A stretch of DNA of 64,000 nt from Camillea tinctor (taxonomy: Eukaryota; Ascomycota; Sordariomycetes; Xylariales; Xylariaceae), in NCBI GenBank assembly GCA_022578605.1, contig MU394096.1, forward strand, positions 1-64,000, read 5' to 3'. A program made the position numbers and the translations under genes. Positions 34,296 to 46,319 of the stretch are shown here, piece after piece (position 1 is the first letter of the stretch; every line of letters begins with the position of its first letter). Below the pieces are notes generated by a model. The model had not been told where the DNA came from. It saw only the letters and a list, made by a program, of their open reading frames with translations, and did no database searches.

Positions 34296-35552
34296 GGCGT
34301 TTTTTTTAAAGTCGAGTCGAGTTGGGAGGTATATACCGAAGACATTTCCAAGTAAATCGCCTCCCCCTTCCTTTTACTTCCCTTTTTTCCCATCGGTTTT
34401 TTTTTTTTTTTTTGAGCTGTGTATTGAAAAAAAAAAAAACAGATGAGATTATGATACCTACCTACCTAGCTTGCCTACTGATGAGAAGGGAAAATAAAAG
34501 AGGATGAAATAAATAATCAAACGATTTCGCTTGTGTCTTTTTATATATGTTTTTTTTACGTTTTTCTCGAAGCAACATGCGGGTTTATGTATTCCACGTT
34601 GTGCTATTCCTTCCTCTCCCCGAATTTGCAGTTTGAATGTATGGGTTGGGCTGGGTTAGGGATTAGGGGGTGTGGTATGTAGGAGAGCGTAAACGAGGGA
34701 CAGGAGATGGGGATAGGGTTAGGGTAAGCGTGTGTGTTCCGAAGTTGAGCAGGGTTTGGGAAGAGAAGGGAAGAGAGGATGGAGGATATACTAAATGCAG
34801 TGAAGACCAAGCACAAGGGAAAGGGGGAGAATAAAATTCAAGTCAATAAGTTAACCTCCCGAGGCTCATAGGGGGGGGCCATACGATGTGAAGAAAGATA
34901 AACCAACGGGATTTCTCGGACACCATGTTTATATGATCTCACCCATAACGCCGTAGGTATACGTTCATAATTAATTATATTCACTTCATGTCCCATCTCT
35001 TAATTACCTAGATACTAATCTGTTCCATGAACCATTTAACAGTCTCCTTCCTATCCCCTATACCCCAAGCCTAAGCAAGAGCCCCTAATACATTTCCTTC
35101 TCCCTCGATGTAAATCAGGAATAAGAAAAGGGCAGGCAGCGAGCAAACGCTCCATGCTCTATCAGTGCTCTGCTACCTACCCCGATCGAAACATAAATAT
35201 CCAGCAAGTCGTTTCGTTCGATTCAGTGCTTATTCTCTCACCCCTCTTCCCATCTTCTCTCGCAGGAGAAAAAAAAAGACATAAAACGCCTTGCTAATGC
35301 AACCAAGCCAAGCCAATGTCAAGGGGACAAAAAGGGGGGAAAGCAAGATCATTAACTAGGCATGTCGACCTCGCCCAAAATAGATTGTCCTTCTAGCTAG
35401 TTACAGAAAAAAAACGGCCTGGTGGAAAGAGGAGGAGAGCAAAGAAATCAAATCCAGTATGGACAACACGCTCAAGAGTTCATAGCAGATATACCGCAGT
35501 GTCTCCCCCTTTACTTTCCACCTCCACCTCCACCCTACATAACCCAGATCTC
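34296..35552. other. Intergenic between convergent PP4R2-like and RAD50 genes
   Basis: About 1.25 kb holding the two 3' regions. Poly-T and poly-A tracts lie at 34,395-34,440. Telomere-like words GGGTTAGGG occur near 34,655 and 34,715 (two or three units, not an array). No gene seen. Confidence 0.55.
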
Positions 35553-38500
35553 TCACCCCAGGATGGACGCGATGCTCTCCTTAGATATAACGCTATTCTG
35601 GCTCTGATCGCGCCTGACGCGGTAGAACACATCGCAGAAATCAGAGCACCGCATGTGGCGCAGGAACTCCTCGTCGTGGGTGATGACGATGAGCTGGAAA
35701 TTGCGCTGCGCGCGGCGGGCGCGGATGATCTCGTGCAGGCTCTCGGCGAGGCTGCGTATGTTGTCGCGGTCGAGGTTGGTGGTCGGCTCGTCGAGAGCGA
35801 TGAGCCCGCACCCGACCCCGAACGACTCGGCCAGCGCCAGCCGGATGATGATCGACGCCAGCACCTTCTGCCCCGCCGAGCACCGCCCCCGCATGTCCAT
35901 CTCCGTGTCCTGCTTCACCATGCATACCCGGTAGTTGTACGTCTCCCGCCCGCCTGACGCTTCGCTGTCCGACTTGATCAAGATCGTGTCGATGTCGGTG
36001 CCCTGGTACGTGCTCTGCCAGAGCTCGCCCGCGATGCGGTTTACCTCTTCCATTTTCAGGGCGTGGTATCTCATGATCGCGTTGTTGAGTGCGGCTCCGT
36101 ACCTCCCGAGGTCTTCGATCGCCGCCTTCTTGGTCTCAACCTCGATGTGCGTCTTGCGATAGTCCCGGTCAGCGTTTTGGTAGTCCGTCTTCCACTCCTC
36201 AATTAGACGGTCCAGTTCTTTGTCTTTACTCATCGAGGTCCCTGCCAAGGCTCCTCGGTCAGCATTAAGTTGGTCTCGTCGCATCTCGTACCTCTTCGCA
36301 TCCTGGTCGTGTCGTTCGTAATCTTCGTTAGCGTTGCGCGCCTCGAGCTTCGCTATGGCGTTATTGAGATCCTCAATATCACGCAAAGTCTGCCGGTAGT
36401 TCAAATTCTCTGCAATGTTGTCCTTTTGTCGGTCGCTGTTGGCAAGGCTGTCTTTAATCTTGTTGGTGCGTGCTGCGATGTCATTCATATCCTTCTCAAC
36501 ACGTTTAATTGTTTCCTCTAACGATTGGATTGCCTCCTCATTCAGAATGAGGTTTGCCGGTCCACCGCGATCAAGATAATCCTGTATATCACTATCCACC
36601 ATCTTAAGCTGCTTCTCAGAGCTCGCTAGAGCATCCCTCTCGTCTGCGACCTTTTTCTCCTTTTCACGCCCTCTCCTTTGGACATCATCTCGAATCGTTC
36701 GGGCCTTGGATATCTCAGGCTCAACCAACTTGAGGTCCTTATCTACCTGCTGGATGACCTCCTTTTGACGATTTAGATCGTCCTTGTGGGCCTGAATCTG
36801 GTCTTGATAGCTTTTCTTTTTGTCTAGCTGGTTCGCCACATGGTCGACTTTACGCTTAGTTTCGCTCCTTTCCAATTCTAGCGAAGCAATCTTGTCCCGT
36901 GCTCGTTGCTTGTCTTTCGAAAGGGTCTCGATTTTGCTCTTCACAGCTTGCATCTGCTCAGTACATTGGGCCTGCAGCTCATTGATATCCTGTGTACTTC
37001 GGACCGAGCTGCTGGACTGCTGTTGGGTCTCGATTCGTTCGACTTGGGCCTCGCCATCATCAATATCCTTTTGGGTTTGGGAGATCTTGGAGACCGTCTT
37101 GCTCATCGATTCAACTTCGTATATCACCTCCTGCTTTTCACGGACAACCTCGTCTAGGCTTTCCAAGTGCCGTATCATCTCATCCTCTTTCTCCTGAAGT
37201 TCCTTAACTTCTCTGTCTGATTCGGGCTTTTCCGATAATAGCCGTGAATAGGTTTCACCCTGAGGACGAACCATTCGTAACTGTCCTACTAGTTCTTCAC
37301 ATTCGGCAAGCTCGGCCTGTAGCTCTTCTTTTTTGAACCCTTCTAAAACGGTTCTGATTTTGGCAGCCAGCCGTGACTTTTCGCCTGCATCGGCAAAGGG
37401 ACGTTCGCACAGCTCGCACCGATTCTTCTTGTTTAGCGTCTTCTGGCAACCCAGGTAATATTGCTTTAGCTGATCGAACATGAATATGTCCTTTTCTAAG
37501 TTGAGGATATTGTCCTCGAGACGCTCGATCTCTTTAGGTAGACTCTCCACTCCTAGAGCGGTACCCGAGTCCGAGTCAACACCCTTAAGCGCTTGAAGCA
37601 CAGCTGACTTGCATTGTTCTATCTCCTCTTCACGCTTCTTGGCCTTTCCTTTGGCATTTGTAAGTGAGAACTGAAGCTGCTTGAGTTGCTGGAGATGATC
37701 ATTACGCTTCCGAGACTCCTCGGCGTGGGTCTGGGTCTTCCCTTCAAGGACTTTGTGGAATTCCCGATCGATTGTCGCGGGCTCCCAAGAACCGCCAATT
37801 ATGGTGGAGAGTTTCTCGGTCCAGGTGCTAACAAGAGTCTTCAATTGCTCCTTTTTAGCAATGAGCTCATTCTTACGCAGGTCAAGTTCTGCTCTATCTT
37901 TGATCAGCTGCGTAGCCTCCGTGAGTTCACGAGCAAGCATGTTATGTTCACTCTCAAGCTGTTCTAGTCGACTTTTCTCGCCGTATAGTTTCTGGTCGTA
38001 ATCTGCATCATGTAAGTCCCGAGAAGCCTGTTGCAGCTTTTGCTCTAGGTCTTTGAATTCGGAATCGAGAAGGGCTTTTGCTCCTTCATCCACATCTAAT
38101 GATTTGAGACCTCTTTGCGCTGCATCGATGTGGTTTTCACAGGCCGTAATTCGCTGCTTGGCAAAATCACGGGTTTGATTGTATCGTGATTTTTTCCCTT
38201 CTAATTCGGCGATGGCAGCTGTCTTACTATCCACTTCCCTGGCGTTGTCACTCTGAAGATGCTCAAGCTCGGACTTCTTGTTGCTTAGGAGTCTCTGGAG
38301 CTTCTCGTAGAACGCGTGCACCTTTCCGTTATCTAAATCACCGTCGAACCCACGTATGCTATGCACCTGAGCGGCTTGATGTACTAGCTCAGCCCGATTC
38401 TTGAGCTGGCGCTCGTATTTCGCTTGATCAGACTGATGCCGGCCCTGCTCTGCCAGTTTTGCTGACATCTCCTGACGGAGCTCGACTAATTCATCACTGT

Positions 38501-39488
38501 GCTGCTTATACTGGGATTTGTTGTCCTCAAGCTCCCGGTTGTATCTCTCGACTTGCTCTTCGTACTTGGCCAGGGCGTCTTGCAGCCGGTCGTCAGGCTC
38601 ACTCAACTCGCTATCCATCCTTGACCTAGACTTGTCCAAGTTTTTCTGATGGAAATCGCGTTCCTGCTTCTTCAATTTCGTCTCATTCCTGATAGTGTCG
38701 AAACTATTTGCCAGCTCACGCGACTGACGAGCATTTTTCTCAGCTTCTTTCATCTTTTGGTCTACTTGCTTAAACTCTTCTCGTAGCTCTTCTATCTCGA
38801 CTTCCAGTTTCTCCATGTACTTTTGAGCTCGATTTGCCTTCTCCTTACGCTCTTTCTGTTGGGCCTCGTAGATCTTCAGCTTGCTCAACTCTTCGCCCTG
38901 CCTCTTGCGCATGGTTTTGAGGTTTTCAATGGCTTTTGTGTATTTCATGGCCTCGAATATCTCATCGAACTTTTTCTTGAGGGTACTCGGTTCGCTCATC
39001 GGCCACAAGGACTCGTCCTGATGACAGAAGATAACGGCATCGAGAATGGCGGGATTGACACCCAGGTAACTCGGGACCTCGCTGTTCAGTTCGGCGTTTT
39101 TCCTGTTGACGGTCGACGTCTCACCGTTTTGGTTGGTTCTCAAGCTGCCATCCAGGGTTTTCTGGGTTCTCGAGGTTCTCTTGACGGTAAGCTGAAGACT
39201 GCGGCTGACGACATAGGTAGTATCAGGTGGAGCCCTGAATCGCAACTTGACTTTTGCCTTGACTTCTTGTTCGTTGCAGAGCTTGGGGTCGTGGATGAAA
39301 GCTCCTCCCTTGCTATTGGGAGGCAATTCGCCAGTGGTGGCATACTTGAGGCACTCGATAATGGTAGTCTTGCCGGAGCCGTTGTAGCCCACGATCAGGG
39401 TCAGCGGAGTGTTGAAGCGTATCTCCTCTTCTGTCATATGACTGAAGGACCGGATGCCCATAATGGACAGCTTCTCGATTTTCGACAT
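35553..39488 (-). CDS. rad50: DNA repair ATPase Rad50 (MRN complex)
   Basis: One uninterrupted frame of 1,311 codons, the usual length for fungal Rad50. The N-terminal ATPase half has Walker A GYNGSGKTT (34-42) and the Q-loop FCHQDES (154-160). Two long coiled-coil arms rich in Glu, Lys and Gln run to the centre, where the zinc hook is CELC (about 688-691). The C-terminal half carries the ABC signature SAGQKVLASI (about 1,203) and Walker B LIALDEPTTNLD (about 1,225-1,236), followed by the switch histidine in VITHDEEF. Rad50 tethers and processes double-strand breaks with Mre11 and Nbs1/Xrs2 in the nucleus and at telomeres. All catalytic motifs are intact. The absence of introns is notable beside intron-bearing neighbours. 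The start at MSKIEKLSIMGIRSF is the family start. Confidence 0.97.
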   Translation of the reverse strand: MSKIEKLSIMGIRSFSHMTEEEIRFNTPLTLIVGYNGSGKTTIIECLKYATTGELPPNSKGGAFIHDPKLCNEQEVKAKVKLRFRAPPDTTYVVSRSLQLTVKRTSRTQKTLDGSLRTNQNGETSTVNRKNAELNSEVPSYLGVNPAILDAVIFCHQDESLWPMSEPSTLKKKFDEIFEAMKYTKAIENLKTMRKRQGEELSKLKIYEAQQKERKEKANRAQKYMEKLEVEIEELREEFKQVDQKMKEAEKNARQSRELANSFDTIRNETKLKKQERDFHQKNLDKSRSRMDSELSEPDDRLQDALAKYEEQVERYNRELEDNKSQYKQHSDELVELRQEMSAKLAEQGRHQSDQAKYERQLKNRAELVHQAAQVHSIRGFDGDLDNGKVHAFYEKLQRLLSNKKSELEHLQSDNAREVDSKTAAIAELEGKKSRYNQTRDFAKQRITACENHIDAAQRGLKSLDVDEGAKALLDSEFKDLEQKLQQASRDLHDADYDQKLYGEKSRLEQLESEHNMLARELTEATQLIKDRAELDLRKNELIAKKEQLKTLVSTWTEKLSTIIGGSWEPATIDREFHKVLEGKTQTHAEESRKRNDHLQQLKQLQFSLTNAKGKAKKREEEIEQCKSAVLQALKGVDSDSGTALGVESLPKEIERLEDNILNLEKDIFMFDQLKQYYLGCQKTLNKKNRCELCERPFADAGEKSRLAAKIRTVLEGFKKEELQAELAECEELVGQLRMVRPQGETYSRLLSEKPESDREVKELQEKEDEMIRHLESLDEVVREKQEVIYEVESMSKTVSKISQTQKDIDDGEAQVERIETQQQSSSSVRSTQDINELQAQCTEQMQAVKSKIETLSKDKQRARDKIASLELERSETKRKVDHVANQLDKKKSYQDQIQAHKDDLNRQKEVIQQVDKDLKLVEPEISKARTIRDDVQRRGREKEKKVADERDALASSEKQLKMVDSDIQDYLDRGGPANLILNEEAIQSLEETIKRVEKDMNDIAARTNKIKDSLANSDRQKDNIAENLNYRQTLRDIEDLNNAIAKLEARNANEDYERHDQDAKRYEMRRDQLNADRGALAGTSMSKDKELDRLIEEWKTDYQNADRDYRKTHIEVETKKAAIEDLGRYGAALNNAIMRYHALKMEEVNRIAGELWQSTYQGTDIDTILIKSDSEASGGRETYNYRVCMVKQDTEMDMRGRCSAGQKVLASIIIRLALAESFGVGCGLIALDEPTTNLDRDNIRSLAESLHEIIRARRAQRNFQLIVITHDEEFLRHMRCSDFCDVFYRVRRDQSQNSVISKESIASILG

Positions 39489-42400
39489 GTTGGTGGACGG
39501 TGATGGGGGATGAGGATAGTGATGGAGGTGTCGTTGTCAAGGCCAATGTCATAAAGGAGGCTGTTGTTTATATCGGGGTATTGGGAGCGTGCATTCCGTC
39601 AACCATGGGAGCAATCCGAGATCCTGATGGTTCTTGGCTAGGTAGGTAGGAATCAATTGACGTTATTTATTGTCTGGCACTGGGTTATCTTTTTAGGAAT
39701 CGAGGTATTGAATGTAATGTAAGTGATGAAGTTGAGTTACCTAAAACAACCTCGATTGATTTCTTTTAGGTATAGTTCATTAGTAATTATAGATGGGATG
39801 TCCTGCTAGGTTAAGGTAAGCACGGGTTACCTAGGTTAGGTTAATCTGAAAACCTTAATAAAGTGGTAGAAGCGACGACGCGTGATGCAACTTGTGCAAC
39901 TTGTTGGAGGAGCAAAAGACGCGCGGGAAAGCCAGATAGGCAGCAATTGCCCCAATAGGCCTAGTCTTGTCTATCACCTAGTGAGGTTACTACCTAGGCT
40001 CATACGATCGATAAGGCACATTTTATAGCAAGTCTAGGTCTAGACTCCCGCTTACATAGGTTCGGTATCTGCAAGATATGCCCCGCCAACTTGGGTCTGA
40101 CCAGGTTCCCGCGCCTGCCAACGCACGGGGATGGAGGGGTTGCTACTCTTTTTTTTTCTCCTCAGTCGCTTGCTGCTCCATAGTGGTGCTGATCGCTGAT
40201 CTTTCCGCGAATGGTACTTATGTAGGTGGGTATCGATCACTCCAACATCTCATGTTGTGAAATACACGGGCCCTACACTACCTGACTACAAACCTACATT
40301 TAAGTTACCTACTTACGTACTTAACCTGTACCTGTACCTGTCCTCCCAATTAAATAAGAACTTATTATCATGTGCATTGCTAACATAAAAAGAAGAGGGT
40401 TAGTTATGTTAGTAGTAGTACGTACTGTTATATATTATGCTGCATGTGGTGTAAGTGGGGTAGAAGTCTTGAAACGAATAGGCAAGGTAGGTAGGTACAT
40501 ACACATACATACATAACCTACATGTACATATTCTATTGCCATGCATGAAGTTAGAGTGACAGACAGGAGGGGTTCTATTTGGTTTAGATTTGCTATATTC
40601 CATAGTACTTTCTAAACTGCGCGGGTAAAAGTCAATCAATGTAGCACCAAAGTAATAAGGGTAGGTTGGATTGACTAGGTATCTATCTCCTTTTGGTAAT
40701 CTAGGTATGATAGTAAAAAGCCTCATTGTGTATACTTAGTTGTGTGTGTATGTATGCATGCATATATATATGTGTAAATAAATGTGAGTGTTTTATATTC
40801 TATATAACTTAGGTATATTATATCAATATATCTATAGTAAGTAATAAGTAGTAACTAGCTATGTCCTTGGATAACTCAAGGTTCCCTTGTACAATTATCT
40901 TACCTATGATAAGTATATTTCTTTTTCTTCTCTTCTCCCCTTTTTGCTTCTTTTTTCTTTTATCCCATTAACTTATATCTCTCACTGATAGGATGTATCC
41001 GATGTAAGTCGATGTAAGTAGGTAAGGTATACCTGACACAACACAGTATTCTTTTACCACCTTTAGCTTAGTACAGTATGTATGTAGATTCCTATGTGTG
41101 TAGGTACATAGAAGTTTATATGAAAGCTATACCTTCCTAGGTATTGAACTCAAGTTGCCTAATTTGTTACTCTACATACGCTAACTATATGTTACATACT
41201 ACAAAGCTACAAGCTACAAGCTACATCCTACCTACCTAACTTTACTTAACTTTCATGTCTTTGCCTACCTTACCTTACTTTAATTTACCTTTGTGCTTTT
41301 AATCCCTTTTTACTTTTCTATCTTATTATCTTTCTTTTCTTCTTTTTCTCTTTTCCCTTTTCTCTTTTACTTTCAATGACACCCCTCTTCTTTCCCCCAC
41401 TTCCTCCCCCCTCCATCATACCTTATCTCCAGATCTACCTACATAACCAACCTTCACAAGACCTTTTCACCTACTACTACTTAACTTACTTACTTGCAAT
41501 TCTTACACTAAAATATCTAGGTTAACCTAGATCATATACTTAGGACCCGCCTCTTGATCCATCGGGAACCCGCTTATTACCTCTTTTTACCAACTGATTT
41601 TTACTAATTTTTTTTTCCTTGGAAGTGGCACATGCTGAGAAAGACGTGGACTGGAGCAAATTCTCCGTCCTTTGCCCCTCCGAACCATTCGATCGTTCGT
41701 TCGTTCAATTCATTTGTTGGTTGGTTCCCCCCCATCAATAACATCAAAACCTCATTCACCAAAAACCCCACCCCACCTTGACTTGTCGAATAATAATAAC
41801 GACCATAAAAGCGAACATATGTATTTGATATTAAATAAATAAATAACCTACCTATCTACCTACCCGTTTAAAGCCTTTAGGTACATTTACATTTACATTA
41901 TATGGTAGGTTACCGAACGAGACCTTCAGGCACTGACAAGATCGACAATTGGGTTAACCTATCAGGGTTGTTAGATTTTGTCCGTTCCTTCTTCGTTCTT
42001 TCGTTCTTTCCAAAAAACCCCAGATCGACCTCACTAATTTTTTTCTCTGACGTATCGATCGTCCCTCTTAGGATAAAATAAAAAATAAAAAATAAAAAAT
42101 AAAAAATAAAACCACACCCTGGTCCAGTTCGGAGCAAGGTCACAAGTCAGCCGGTCCACTTCCCATCATCGAGAAAGTTGGAAATCCCATCCCTTTTCAA
42201 ATTCCCTTTCTTCATCCTCCATACAACCCATCCCAATTCCGACCTTACCTGTCTAAATTCAGCACCGGCACTTGTTTCAATGACCCCGCGACCAAGACCT
42301 TAACCATTACCTTACCTCACCTTTGCATTCACGATAGCTACGCCTTTTTACTTTATTTTACCTTTGAGGGTATTATCACATTAACAATTTATTTCCCCGA

Positions 42401-42838
42401 CCGAGAAGAGAAAAAGAGAGGAATAAGAGAGAGAGAGAAGAAAGAATTAAAAACCAAGAAATTACTTTTTTTTATTCTTCTTTTTTTCTACTATTAATCT
42501 TTCCATTTTCTTATTTATTTCACTTCTTCCTTTTTTTTAAGGGTTGTTCTTATAATTTACCATTTTTCATTATTCTTAGGTATTTTCATTGTCGGTGTCA
42601 ACTACTACGTTTCCAAAGCTGCCAGATATATATATCTGTCGTAACGAGTACATCGCATCGTATCGCACCACATCAAAGTTAACCAGATGCACCCGGTGCA
42701 GCTACGGAGCGCCATAACATCCTCCTCGAGAAGCCCTTACGTCGCATCTGAAGCTATCGTCGAGAGTGAGACGGCCTTCCGCCACGGCCCGCCTGTAGGA
42801 CTATCACCACTACCACTGTCTTTATCACCATCGCTATC
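39489..42838. other. Long intergenic region upstream of rad50 and wc-2
   Basis: About 3.3 kb between divergent genes. It contains many TACCTAC, CCTAGGTA and TAGGTAGG words, alternating TATA/TGTA tracts (40,740-40,830), pyrimidine tracts (40,910-40,970 and 41,280-41,420) and an (AAAAAT)n microsatellite near 42,070-42,110. The last ~500 bp are probably the promoter and long leader of the WC-2 gene; short upstream ATGs exist there (42,687). No gene supported. Confidence 0.5.
42070..42112. repeat. (AAAAAT)n microsatellite
   Basis: About six units of a 7 bp AAAAAAT/AAAATAA-type repeat in the upstream region of the WC-2 gene. No function is implied. Confidence 0.7.
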
Positions 42839-44562
42839 ATGGATCCTGGACCGCCACCTCCCAACTCCAACTACTTCGGGTTTTCCACGTCCGGTACCAT
42901 GAACCCAGTAAGTTGCCCTCGTCCTCGTCCTCGTCTTCGTCTTCGTCTTCGTCCTCGTTCTCGCCCTCGACTTCGGCCTTAACCGCGACCTCAGTCCCAA
43001 TCTCGACCCTCTGCTGCCGCCTGATATCTGTGCCGACTGCTGCCGTATTTTGTTGCCCATCCCCACTAACCTCCTTCGTCAGATGGTAGCCGATGGTCAA
43101 AATGACATGATGCCTATGTTCGACGGTTCTATGTTTGCAAATTTCGATGGTCTTCCTATGAATCTCGACGGCCTCGATGGTATCACCAATGCTCAGCAAC
43201 AGGCCTTTCCACCCGTGTCGACGGCACCGGATCCCCAGGTCGCACTTGTCCAGAACGATGCCCCAAGCTTTGTACCAAATCCCGAAGGTAGTCCTGTGGG
43301 TGCGGCAGCAGGAATGAACACGAGTTTCGGTGTGCCCCCGCAACCACCGACTACCCAGGGCGGTAGCGCATTAACCGAGTTTACTAAGAGGAGGAACTGG
43401 CCTGCCAAGGTGGTTGAGGAGCTCAAAGACTTCCTGCAGATACTCGATGCTCATGGTCGCATCAGATATGTATCGCCGAGTGTTACGTCCCTCACTGGCT
43501 ATGGGTCTGAAGAAATTGTCGACCGTTTCCTGAAAGACCTTATCCATCCTGACGACGTCGGTACCTTCACGGCTGAGATGAACGAATCTATAGCTACGGG
43601 CAACCCGCTACGCATGTTCTATCGTCTGAAAAAGAAGGACAATTCCTACGCCATATTCGAATCTGTAGGGCACGCCCATATAGCAGCCTCTAAATTCGCG
43701 CCGAACCCCGAAAACCAATCTCCCTTTTGCCAGGCTGTGTTCATGATGTCTCGTCCATACCCAACCAAGAATGCGTCATTATTGGATTCATTTTTAGAGC
43801 ACAAGATTGAAAATGAAAGACTACGACGGAGAATCTCAGAACTGCGCAGAGAAGAGGAAGAAGAGGAAGCGTCTCAACAGAGTTGGCTCGCAGGTCAGGA
43901 AGGCCAGTCAGACATAACACGATCCGACGATACCATGATGACATCGTCGCAAAGCCAGGCTCTCTTTGACAGGGCCGCCGTAGATGCTCATGCTATGCCT
44001 CCGCCGGAAAGACCAACACCGCTTAACATAGCGCTGACGAGGGAGAATCTAGAGGGCGTGACAGCAGGCAGTAGGCCCGATTCTATAGGAGACAAGATGG
44101 CCAGATACGAAGGCGCTTCGCACACGGACACGATTGAAATGCTTACTGGCCTCAGATACCTCGAAGGAGAGCGGAGTCGTGGTATTACCACCGGTAATTC
44201 AAGTCCAACCTTGATTAAGGGCGATGCTGGTATTGCCATTCCCATTGATAGAGACCCCAGGACGGGGGAGAAAAAGAAGAAACTCAAGGTGGCTGAAGAA
44301 TATGTCTGCACCGACTGTGGTAAGTTTGATCCTACCAATAAATCGCTTAGATCGATCAATGACCGGAGCATCCTACGCTAACGCATGCAAAGGCACGCTC
44401 GATTCGCCCGAATGGCGGAAAGGTCCTAGTGGACCCAAGACGCTCTGCAATGCCTGTGGTCTTCGATGGGCCAAGAAAGAAAAGAAGAAGAACGCCAATA
44501 CGGCGGGCGGTGCTGGTCATAACGTCCCCCCTCCACCTCTTCCTACTGCCGAATCGCATTGA
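42839..44562 (+). CDS. wc-2: White Collar-2 type PAS/GATA transcription factor
   Basis: Exons 42839-42907, 43083-44319 and 44393-44562 give 491 codons plus stop. After an N-terminal low-complexity part comes a PAS domain (about residues 130-250: [37 protein letters not shown]). A coiled, charged segment follows ([20 protein letters not shown]). The C-terminal GATA zinc finger starts at CTDC (432-435), and an 18-residue loop separates it from CNAC (454-457). The 18-residue loop is the White Collar subtype. WC-2 pairs through PAS with the photoreceptor WC-1 and drives light-responsive and clock-controlled genes. The last intron splits the finger between its two cysteine pairs. Intron 1 carries a hexamer-like CTCGTC/CTTCGT repeat. 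Confidence 0.93.
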
Positions 44563-46319
44563 AGATTTTCTTTCTTTCCTTTTTCTTTCGAAGCTCTTTA
44601 GTTTTTTTTTTCTACTAGGGAAAAAAAAAGGACAGAACATCTGGTTATGGTGATAAGCCTGATAGACTTTATGGGTGGACGGCGCATGGGTATCTCTTCC
44701 CCAACAAAGAGATAATACACATTATACTTGGGAAAGCATTACGGTAAACCCCAGGGAACAAATTTAACAAAGGCGGCGGCGTGGTCAGGAAACAAAAAAT
44801 ATCTTTACTTTTTCCTTGGTGTGCTGGAAATGATGGTTTACTTCACACGCTCACATCATCATCTCTCTTTTTTTAATCTTTCTTCTTCAAGATACCTAGG
44901 CAACGATTTTTTATACTTCTATGCTTTGCAACATTTTCAAAAAGGACGGACTGGAGACGGCGATGAGAAAGAAGAGAAAGCGAACGGAGGAGATAATTAG
45001 AGGGGTTTTTTTTCTTTTCTTTTTTTATTCCCCTTCTAGACAGGTAAAAACAGGTTTAAGGGGAAAAGGGGGGGACGTACACGAAACGATTTGAACTGAA
45101 ATGAATTGGTATTGTTGTTCTTGTCTTTTTTTCTAGTTGTTCTTTCTCGTTTTTCTTCCTCAAAGTGAGCTATATGATATAATAACGAGCTCTATTTCAT
45201 AGATATCTGAAACCCGAAAAAAAAAACCTCTGAGACGCGGGGAAGCAATATACGAAGAAGAAAAAAAAAACGTTTGGTTCAGAAAAATAACTTGAATGTT
45301 GTGCCACATATTATTGTCATTGCGGTTTTTTAGTGCCTACCTTGGGTAGGTAACCAGGTCACTGGATTGATAATAAGAAGAAGTGTAATAATTTGTGCTG
45401 TACTTGCATGTGATTTGGTGGTATGATATGATTGCCATGTGATAGGTGGTGGTTTTCCTTTTGGTTTTTTTCTTTCTTTCTATGTTTTACCTGTGTGTAG
45501 ATAGAAAACAAAAAACAAAAAAAAAGGGGGGTAGGAGGGCTCCAAATACTTTCTTTTTTTTTCTTTTCTTTATCCCCCCTTTTTCTCAAATCCGATTCGT
45601 AGGTTGTACATATTGTGAGTTAAGACACCCCGGTGTAGATCAGAAAAGCCCGTATATAACCTATATGTAGGTAATCAAGTATTTAACAAAAGGCATGGTA
45701 TAATAAGCAACTCCTAGCTTTGTCTCTGCCCTCAACCCTCCCCCCCCCCCCCTTTTTTTTTTTTTTCTTTTCTTATTTTTATCCCCCCCCCCCCCCCCCG
45801 GCCTTTTTCTTCTTCCCTCTTTGTGAATTTTCTTTGGACGCCTCGTCCGGCTCGGTCAACACGGGATCTAAGGGTTAAGAGCTAAGGGCTGAGTCTGGGC
45901 GGGAGATCTTTGTTAGTGACATGTACGTTATTCTACTGTAAGATTAAGCTTAGACATGGCGGAGAGAGACCTGCATACGTTGATTAGTATTCTATCCCCG
46001 TCCTGGTTATACATACCAAGTACTTCCTAAATACATATGTTAGTTGCTTGACTGTACCCGGAAAGGGTGGTACGTATGAGAGTCGGCGGGACATATGTCT
46101 TCTTGAGTCGGTGTCCTTTACAACAAGCTTATGCAGCAGGTACAGACACAACAGTCACATGCTTCTCTTCTTGAAGCCATTAAACCATGTAAATCTTCAG
46201 ATGGCAAAATTGTTTATTCGGTATGCTCAAAATTTGAGTAGTTTTTTTTTAAATTGTGACAACGCCCCCCAAAAACCACCATCTGATTTCACTATAACTT
46301 CGCTTTCACTACAGTCTTT
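44563..46319. other. Intergenic, homopolymer-rich
   Basis: About 1.75 kb between the WC-2 stop and the 3' end of the next gene. It contains several poly-A/poly-T runs, a C-run/T-run/C-run block at 45,739-45,799 and mixed purine tracts. No gene or RNA supported. Confidence 0.5.
45739..45800. repeat. C-run, T-run, C-run low-complexity block
   Basis: About 14 C, then about 14 T, a T-rich stretch and 17 C. Like the block at 24,915 it may be real or may reflect sequencing difficulty. Confidence 0.7.

Noticed and set aside
34640..34730. Chromosome end or subtelomere
   Set aside because: Only two or three isolated telomere-like words between housekeeping genes; no array.
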